The notes under the pieces: model-generated | What the model was told of the DNA's origin: nothing | The model's input: only the letters and a program-made list of their open reading frames with translations | The model's database searches: none | Assembly (NCBI GenBank): GCA_963830885.1 | Contig: CAWHOA010000028.1 | Coordinates: forward strand, 62,001-126,000 | DNA: 64,000 nucleotides | From: JAIBJN01 sp963830885 | Lineage (GTDB): Bacteria > Actinomycetota > Thermoleophilia > Gaiellales > Gaiellaceae | Direction of reading: 5' to 3' | In this document: one piece after another, positions 58,980 to 64,000 of the stretch | How positions within the stretch are numbered: the stretch's first letter is position 1 | Layout: every line of letters begins with the position of its first letter | Made by a program: the position numbers and the translations under genes

Positions 58980-58990
58980 GTAGCAGACTT

Positions 58991-60049
58991 TTATTCGAGC
59001 AAGAGTGTCGCCTTCACGCCGCGGTAGGCGAAGGCGTCTTCGAAGCGGTCGAGCGGGACGCGCAGGCCCACGAAGGCGTCGAGGGCCTCGGGCCAGCGGG
59101 CGCGGGCCCGGTCGAGCCCCTCGACCGCGGCCTGCCAGTCGACGCGATGGGCGTTCACGCTGCCGAAGAGGACGCGGTTCTGGACGACCACGTCGTGGGC
59201 GATCACGGTGCCGTCGACGGTCACATGCTGCGAGCGGCCGTCGATGCCGAGCAGGCAGGCGACCCCGTTCCGCCGGAGCAGGCCGATCGCGTCCAGCATC
59301 GTCTGTGCGTCGCCGGCAGCCTCGATCACGATGTCGAACCCGCCCGTCTCCTCGGCGAGCGCGGCCGGGCTCGTGTCGGCCACCGAGACGTAGCGGGCCC
59401 CCGAAGCGGCGACCAGCCCGCCCTTGAGGTCGCTGGCGGGGCGGCGGGCCACCGTCCAGACATCGAAGCCCTCGAGGCGGAGGAAGTAGGTCGCGAGCAT
59501 CCCGATCGCGCCCGCGCCGAGCACGAGCGCACGGCTCGGCGCCCACGGCTGCCGTCCGCCGATCGCCCTGACGTGGCGCAGCGCGCGTTCGCAGATCGAC
59601 GCCGGCTCGGCCAGCACGCCGAGGCGGCCCAGCGAGGGCGGAACGGGGACGAGCTGGTCGGCGGCCTCGGTGACGAGCTCGCTCGCGAAGCCGTCCAGGC
59701 GGGTGATGCCGCGCTCGACATAGAGGCCCGTCTCGCAGGCGTCGGGCGAGCCCTGAACACAGGCTGCGCAGCGGCCGCATGACCGACGCACGGTCGCGGC
59801 CACGAGGTCGCCGCGCGAGAAGCCCTCGGCGTCCTCCTCCACCCGCGCGAGCACCTCGTGGCCGAGGACGAGCCGTTCCGAGCCCTCTGGCGGGATCCCG
59901 AACAGGCCCTCGGCGATCTCGCGGTCGGTCCCGCAGACGCCCACCTCGAGCGGCCGGAGGAGTACGGTGCCCGGCTCCCGGCGCGGTGCGGGAACCTCCT
60001 CGACCCGCGCCGAGTGCGCTCGGCCCGGCTCGACGACGAGGGCCTGCAT
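58991..60049 (-). CDS. Zinc-dependent medium-chain dehydrogenase (glucose 1-dehydrogenase-like)
   Basis: 352 residues. Catalytic zinc site: VGVCGTDREI and GHEVLARV. Structural zinc lobe: RRSCGRCAACVQGSPDACETG (four Cys). GLYVERGITRLDGFASE is typical of the glucose-dehydrogenase subgroup. Rossmann motif VLGAGAIGMLATYFL. Oxidises a sugar or polyol with NAD(P). Start overlaps the glcF stop (TGATG), so it is third in the glcD-glcF operon. Because of a frameshift in glcF its frame is open far upstream, giving a false 699-residue fusion. Confidence 0.87.
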   Translation of the reverse strand: MQALVVEPGRAHSARVEEVPAPRREPGTVLLRPLEVGVCGTDREIAEGLFGIPPEGSERLVLGHEVLARVEEDAEGFSRGDLVAATVRRSCGRCAACVQGSPDACETGLYVERGITRLDGFASELVTEAADQLVPVPPSLGRLGVLAEPASICERALRHVRAIGGRQPWAPSRALVLGAGAIGMLATYFLRLEGFDVWTVARRPASDLKGGLVAASGARYVSVADTSPAALAEETGGFDIVIEAAGDAQTMLDAIGLLRRNGVACLLGIDGRSQHVTVDGTVIAHDVVVQNRVLFGSVNAHRVDWQAAVEGLDRARARWPEALDAFVGLRVPLDRFEDAFAYRGVKATLLLE

Positions 60050-61090
60050 CAGGCCTTCCCCGCCAGGAGCTCTGCGAGGTGGACGGCGCGCGCGCTCAGT
60101 CCCCGGCGGCGCAGGCCCGTGCGCAGCTGGCGCAGGCAGCCCGGGTTGACGGTGACGACGTAGTCCACGTCCGCGGCCGCGATCTCGTCGAGCTTCGGCT
60201 CGAGCACGGCCGCGCTGTCGCGCGGTCGCAGGGTGGCGTAGGTACCGGCGGCGCCGCAGCACACGGCTGCGCCGGGGAGCTCGACGTAGTCGGCGACCTG
60301 CGCGATCAGCTCGCGCGGCTCGCGCCAGACGCCCAGGCCGTTCCGCAGGTGGCAGGAGTCCTGCAGCGCGACGCGCGGGCGCTCGGCCGGCCGGTCGGCC
60401 GGAGGCCCGGGCAGGCCAGCGAGCCACTGCGGAGAGCTCGAAGACGCGGTCGCGGCCGATGACGCCTGCCAGGTGCGCGGCGCAGCCGCCCGAGGTGGTG
60501 AGGATCTCGCCGTGGAGCTCCTCGCCGAGCCGCTCGGCGAGCTCGCGGCCGCGTGCGGGCTCGCCGTTGTGGGCGTGGAGCGCTCCGCAGCAGCCCTGGG
60601 CGGGGGTGACCGCGGCCGCCGTGAGCTCGGCAGCGGCCCGGCTCACGCCCGGGAAGAGCGTCCGCTCGAAGCAGCCGAGCAGGAGCTGCGGGCCGCGCTC
60701 CGTCCGCGCGCGGGCGTGCCGGCGGAGGAGCCCGAGGGCGCGCACGCGCCAGCGCCGGTCGGCGGCCCAGAGCAGGGCGCGCAGGCGAAGCGGTCGGCTC
60801 CGGCCCTGCCACGCGTGCCCGCGCCACTCCTCCAGCAGCTCGCCGTACCGCACCCCGGCCGGGCACACCGGCTCGCACGCGCGGCAGCCGAGGCAGAACG
60901 AGGACTCCTCCACGAAGCCCGGGTCGTCGACGGACAGCCGGCCCTCCTCGACGGCCCGCATCAGGTTGATGCGCCCGCGCGGGGACGAGGGCTCGCTGCC
61001 GGTCAGGCGGTAGGTAGGGCAGGCCGGGAGGCAGAAGCCGCAGGAGATGCAGCGCTCCAGCAGCTCGGGCGTGAAGAGCCCGGCGCTCAC
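60049..61090 (-). CDS. glcF: GlcF-like iron-sulfur subunit of glycolate oxidase (frameshifted)
   Basis: N-terminal ferredoxin domain with two 4Fe-4S motifs: CISCGFCLPACPTY and CLGCRACEPVCPAGV. Then two CCG-type domains: GCCGALHAHNGE in the first frame and, after a slip near 60424-60432, DSCHLRNGLGVWREP and AAVCCGAAGTYATLRP in the second. One base missing in the consensus would restore a ~346-residue protein. Passes electrons from GlcD to the respiratory chain. Overlaps glcD by 4 bp. Confidence 0.8.
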
Positions 61091-62464
61091 GATCCGAGCT
61101 TCCCCGGGTTGAGGATTCCCGCCGGGTCGAAGGCCGCCTTGATGCGCCGCAGGAGCTCGACCTGCTCCCTGCCCAGGCGGGCCTCGAGCCAGGGGCGCTT
61201 CGCCAGGCCGACGCCGTGCTCGCCGGTGATCGTCCCGCCCAGCTCGAGCGCCGCGCCGAAGATCTCCTCGAACGCCAGGTGGACGCGCTCGAGCGCGTCG
61301 CCGTCGTCAGGGTCGACCACGCAGGTCGGGTGCAGGTTGCCGTCGCCTGCGTGGCCGAACGTCCCGATCACGAGCCGGTGGCGTGCGGCGATCGCCTCGA
61401 TCCGCTCCACCATCTCCGCCAGCCGGGAGCGCGGGACGGTCGCGTCCTCGAGGATCGTCAGCGGCGCCAGGCGGGAGAGTGAGGGGAGCGCGGCGCGGCG
61501 CGCCTCGAGCACCCGCTCGGCCTCCTCCTGGTCGGCGGCGACGCGAACCTCGATCGCTCCGGCCTCGCCTGCACGCCGCCGCGATCCGCTCGAGGTCGCG
61601 TGCGACCGTCTCGGGCGCGCCGTCCTGGCCGAAGACGAGGAGCGCGCCCGCGTCGGTGCGGAGGCCGATGCCTGCGTAGGCCTCGACCGTCTGCAGGCAC
61701 GTCCGGTCGAGGAACTCGAGCGTCGCCGGGAGCACGCCGCCGGCGAGCGTTCGCGTCACCGCCCGGCCGGCGTCCGCGAGCGAGTCGAAGTACGCGAGCC
61801 CGACGCCGGTGGCCTCGGGCGCCGGCACGAGCCGCAGCGTCACCTCGGTGATGACGCCGAGCGTCCCCTCGCTCCCGCACAGGAGCCGCAGCAGGTCGTA
61901 GCCGGCGGCGTCCTTCACCATCCGGCCGCCGCAGCGGATCGTCTCGCCGGTGCCGAGGACGGCCTCGAGGCCGAGGACGTAGTCGCGAGTCACTCCGTAC
62001 TTGAGCGCCCGTAGGCCGCCGGCGCCGGTGGCGACCGTGCCGCCGACGGTCGCGACCGCGCGCGAGCCCGGGTCGGGCGGGTAGAGGAGCCCGTGCCCCG
62101 CCGCCGCCTCTGCGAGGGCGGCCACCGGCAGACCTGGCTCGCACACCGCGACGAGGTTCTCGGCGTCGATCTCGACCAGCCGGTCCATGCGCGTGAGGAC
62201 GAGGACGATGCCGCCCGCCTGCGGCACGGTCGCGGCGGCGAGGTTCGTCCCGGAGCCGCGGGGAATCACGGGAATGCGCCGCTCGGCCGCCAGACCCACG
62301 ACCGCGGCGACCTCGACGGTGCTCGCGGGGAAGACGATCGCGTCCGGCACCCCGCGGTGCAGCGGTGTCGCGTCGGCGCCGTAGACGTCGAGCGCAGCGG
62401 CGTCGAGCCTGACGTGCTCGTCGCCGACGAGCGTGGCGAGCGCCTGCGCCAGGTCCGCGTCCAT
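61087..62464 (-). CDS. glcD: GlcD-like FAD-linked oxidase subunit (frameshifted)
   Basis: FAD-binding PCMH domain: PVIPRGSGTNLAAATVPQAGGIVL, YPPDPGSRAVATVGGTVATGAGGLRALKYGV. C-terminal FAD-oxidase domain starts LAYFDSLADAG and, after an extra base near 61570, continues in a second frame with VIGTFGHAGDGNLHPT, GTITGEHGVGLAKRPWLE and FDPAGILNPGKLG. Restored length ~458 residues. Oxidises glycolate or D-lactate to the 2-oxoacid. GlcE is absent, and its job may be covered by GlcD-GlcF alone, as in many bacteria. Confidence 0.85.
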
Positions 62465-62490
62465 CGCGGCGTACGTTATGCGCCGGAGAC

Positions 62491-62520
62491 GCGAGGGGCG
62501 GCCCGACGGCCGCCCCTCGC
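62491..62520. terminator. Strong hairpin between glcD and the TPP enzyme gene
   Basis: GCGAGGGGCGGCC (62491-62503) and GGCCGCCCCTCGC (62508-62520), perfect 13-bp stem with a CGAC loop. It sits between divergent start codons, so it cannot terminate either gene; more likely an element in the 5' leader of one transcript or a block against upstream readthrough. TATGAT at 62630-62635 is a possible -10 for the plus-strand gene. Confidence 0.5.
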
Positions 62521-62672
62521 TGCGGATCCCGGCGTACCGCCGGTCGGGCCTGTCCCGGGTTTCGGAAGCGGGAGGTCAGCCCAGGGGTCGCGCCGTCATC
62601 CCCCGCGCCTCTAGGTCGAAGACAGCGAATATGATCGAGGGCCAGCGACCCGAGGACATAAGGGAGGCAGAC

Positions 62673-64000
62673 ATGCCCGAGATGCGAGGCACCGATCTCG
62701 TCGTCGAGTACCTCATCCGCGAGAAGGTGCCCTACCTGTTCGGCTACGCGGGACACGGGGCGGTCGGCCTCCTCGACGGGGTCTACGACCGCCAGGACGA
62801 GATCTCGGTGGTCTTCCCGCGCATCGAGACCGGCGCCGCCTACATGGCCGACGCCTACTACCGCGTCAGCCACGAGGTGATCCCCGTCTACACGTCGACG
62901 GGCCCGGGCCCGATGCTGTTGACGGCGGCGCTCTCGAACGCGTTCTACGACTCGTCGGCGCTGATCGCGATCACGGGCCAGGTGGCGACGAGCCAGTACG
63001 ACTCGGGAGCGCTCCAGGAGGAGTACCGCCACTTCCAGGCCGACTTCCCCTCCATTGCCAAGGTGATCACGAAGCGGAGCTTCCAGGCCCACTCGGTCGG
63101 CGACCTCGGCAAGTTCCTGCCGAAGGCGTTCAAGCTCGCCCGCTCGGGCCGCCCCGGGCCGGTGCACATCGACGTGCCCTACGACCTCTGGGTGACGAAG
63201 GCCGAGGTCGAGGTGCCGGAGCCCGCGGAGCGGAGCCTGATGCTCGACTGGCGCACGCCGGGCTCGCCCGAGGCGGTGGCGAAGGCGCTCGACATGCTGC
63301 TCGGCGCGCGGCGCCCGCTCATCCTCGCGGGCGGCGGGGTCATCTGCTCGGAGGCCTCGGTGGAGCTCGCTGCTTTCGCCGACCACGTGAACATCCCCGT
63401 CTACACGTCGTTCATGGGCAAGGGCGCGCTTTCGGCCGACCATCCGCTCCACCTCGGGATCGCCGGCTGCTGGGGCGAGTACCCGGCCCAGGAGGCGGCG
63501 CGGAACGCCGACGTCATCCTCGCCTTCGGCTGCCGCTTCTCCGACATCCACTCGTCCTCGTGGGTGCCGGGCTACACGTACAACATCCCGCCGACCAAGC
63601 TCATCCACGTCGACATCGACCCGCAGGAGATCGGCAGGAACTACCCGACCGAGCTCGGCATCGTCGGCGACGCCCGCGAGGTGCTGCGCCAGCTGATCGA
63701 GCTCGCGGAGAAGCGCGGGCCGAAGCGCGAGCGCTCCCCCTGGAACGACCAGGTCGAGGAGTACAAGTCCGAGTGGGTCAACTTCATCGAGCAGGAGAAG
63801 GCCTCGGACGCCGTGCCCATCGACCCGCGGCGCGTGATCAAGGAGCTGCGCGCGGCGGCTGCGCCGGACACGCTCATGATCACGGATACCGGTAACCACC
63901 AGACCTGGGTCGAGCAGTACTGGGACGCGCCAGGCCCGCAGATGGTGTTCACACCGGGCGGCTTCGCCGGGATGGGCTTCGGCACCTACGGGGTCCTCGG
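62673..64000 (+). CDS. Thiamine-diphosphate-dependent enzyme, acetolactate-synthase-like (3' end outside window)
   Basis: 442 codons visible, frame open to the end. ATG with GGGAGG ~6-10 nt before. N-terminal Pyr domain contains VFPRIETGAAYMADAYYRVS, with the catalytic Glu that activates TPP; central domain PLILAGGGVICSEAS and GCRFSDIHSSS; the start of the PP domain MITDTGNHQTWVEQYW and GGFAGMGFGTYG. The Glu argues against glyoxylate carboligase, which has Val there, despite divergent glycolate oxidase genes. Acetolactate synthase, sulfoacetaldehyde acetyltransferase or benzoylformate/oxalyl-CoA-type decarboxylases remain possible. Confidence 0.87.
   Translation, partial: MPEMRGTDLVVEYLIREKVPYLFGYAGHGAVGLLDGVYDRQDEISVVFPRIETGAAYMADAYYRVSHEVIPVYTSTGPGPMLLTAALSNAFYDSSALIAITGQVATSQYDSGALQEEYRHFQADFPSIAKVITKRSFQAHSVGDLGKFLPKAFKLARSGRPGPVHIDVPYDLWVTKAEVEVPEPAERSLMLDWRTPGSPEAVAKALDMLLGARRPLILAGGGVICSEASVELAAFADHVNIPVYTSFMGKGALSADHPLHLGIAGCWGEYPAQEAARNADVILAFGCRFSDIHSSSWVPGYTYNIPPTKLIHVDIDPQEIGRNYPTELGIVGDAREVLRQLIELAEKRGPKRERSPWNDQVEEYKSEWVNFIEQEKASDAVPIDPRRVIKELRAAAAPDTLMITDTGNHQTWVEQYWDAPGPQMVFTPGGFAGMGFGTYGVL

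Overview
The window is about 64 kb of high-GC bacterial DNA, densely packed with short gaps and many 4-bp ATGA/GTGA overlaps. It contains no rRNA, tRNA, CRISPR array, insertion sequence or phage block that I can see. Composition and gene content suggest an actinobacterium, most likely of the Thermoleophilia (Gaiellales/Solirubrobacterales-like): an actinobacterial Flp/Tad pilus locus, PAC2 protein, DipZ-like CcdA-thioredoxin fusion, 1.6-kDa-scale (about 1630-residue) NAD-glutamate dehydrogenase, topoisomerase IB, heme A synthase, XRE-TPR regulator, and ECF sigma factor with a SnoaL-like tail. This placement is inference; no marker gene fixes it. At least seven single-base indels break otherwise intact genes, which looks more like a draft or metagenome consensus than decay.

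Layout. 1-4.2 kb: an aminotransferase-like 5' end and an acyl-CoA ligase on the minus strand, then a TetR repressor with a double operator driving itself and a DHA2-type drug exporter. 4.2-6.4 kb: a hairpin-rich leader, an XRE-TPR regulator, and directly behind it a 28-codon export-signal peptide gene with a perfect ribosome-binding site. This is the best candidate for an undescribed system, an RRNPP-like peptide-signalling pair. 6.4-12.4 kb: sulfurtransferase, MscL with a zinc ribbon, proline racemase family enzyme, DDAH-like amidinohydrolase, SelD, CtaA, PAC2. 12.4-19.0 kb: DipZ-like protein, SF2 helicase, hypothetical gene, and an MshEN-domain protein split by an extra C. 19.1-25.8 kb: ZIP transporter and multicopper oxidase operon under a TTAGAC/GTCTAA operator, an MBL-like protein with a redoxin, a membrane protein with a duplicated 3' end, M20 amidohydrolase, small basic protein, VOC protein and DUF192.

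25.8-37 kb: a secreted LAS-type peptidase with EGEEPPA repeats, then the complete Flp/Tad pilus operon (pilin, TadE, TadG-like, CpaB, CpaE, CpaF, VWA-TadB, TadC) ending in a long coiled-coil protein. 37-41 kb: Nudix protein, secreted RTX-type calcium-binding protein, topoisomerase IB and a small membrane protein. 41-50.5 kb, all minus strand: two-component system, two Asp-rich secreted proteins, a double-cupredoxin lipoprotein and the large glutamate dehydrogenase; an SGNH-hydrolase remnant lies just upstream. 50.5-58.9 kb: glycosyltransferase, collagen-like/lamin-tail secreted protein, a string of small regulators and enzymes (TfoX, ECF sigma, cupin, WYL, DUF1579-like, two VOC/SRPBCC proteins, MarR) and a 21-residue hydrophobic microprotein. 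59-64 kb: a minus-strand operon of glycolate-oxidase-like GlcD and GlcF (each with one frameshift) and a zinc dehydrogenase, divergent from a thiamine-diphosphate enzyme that runs off the window.
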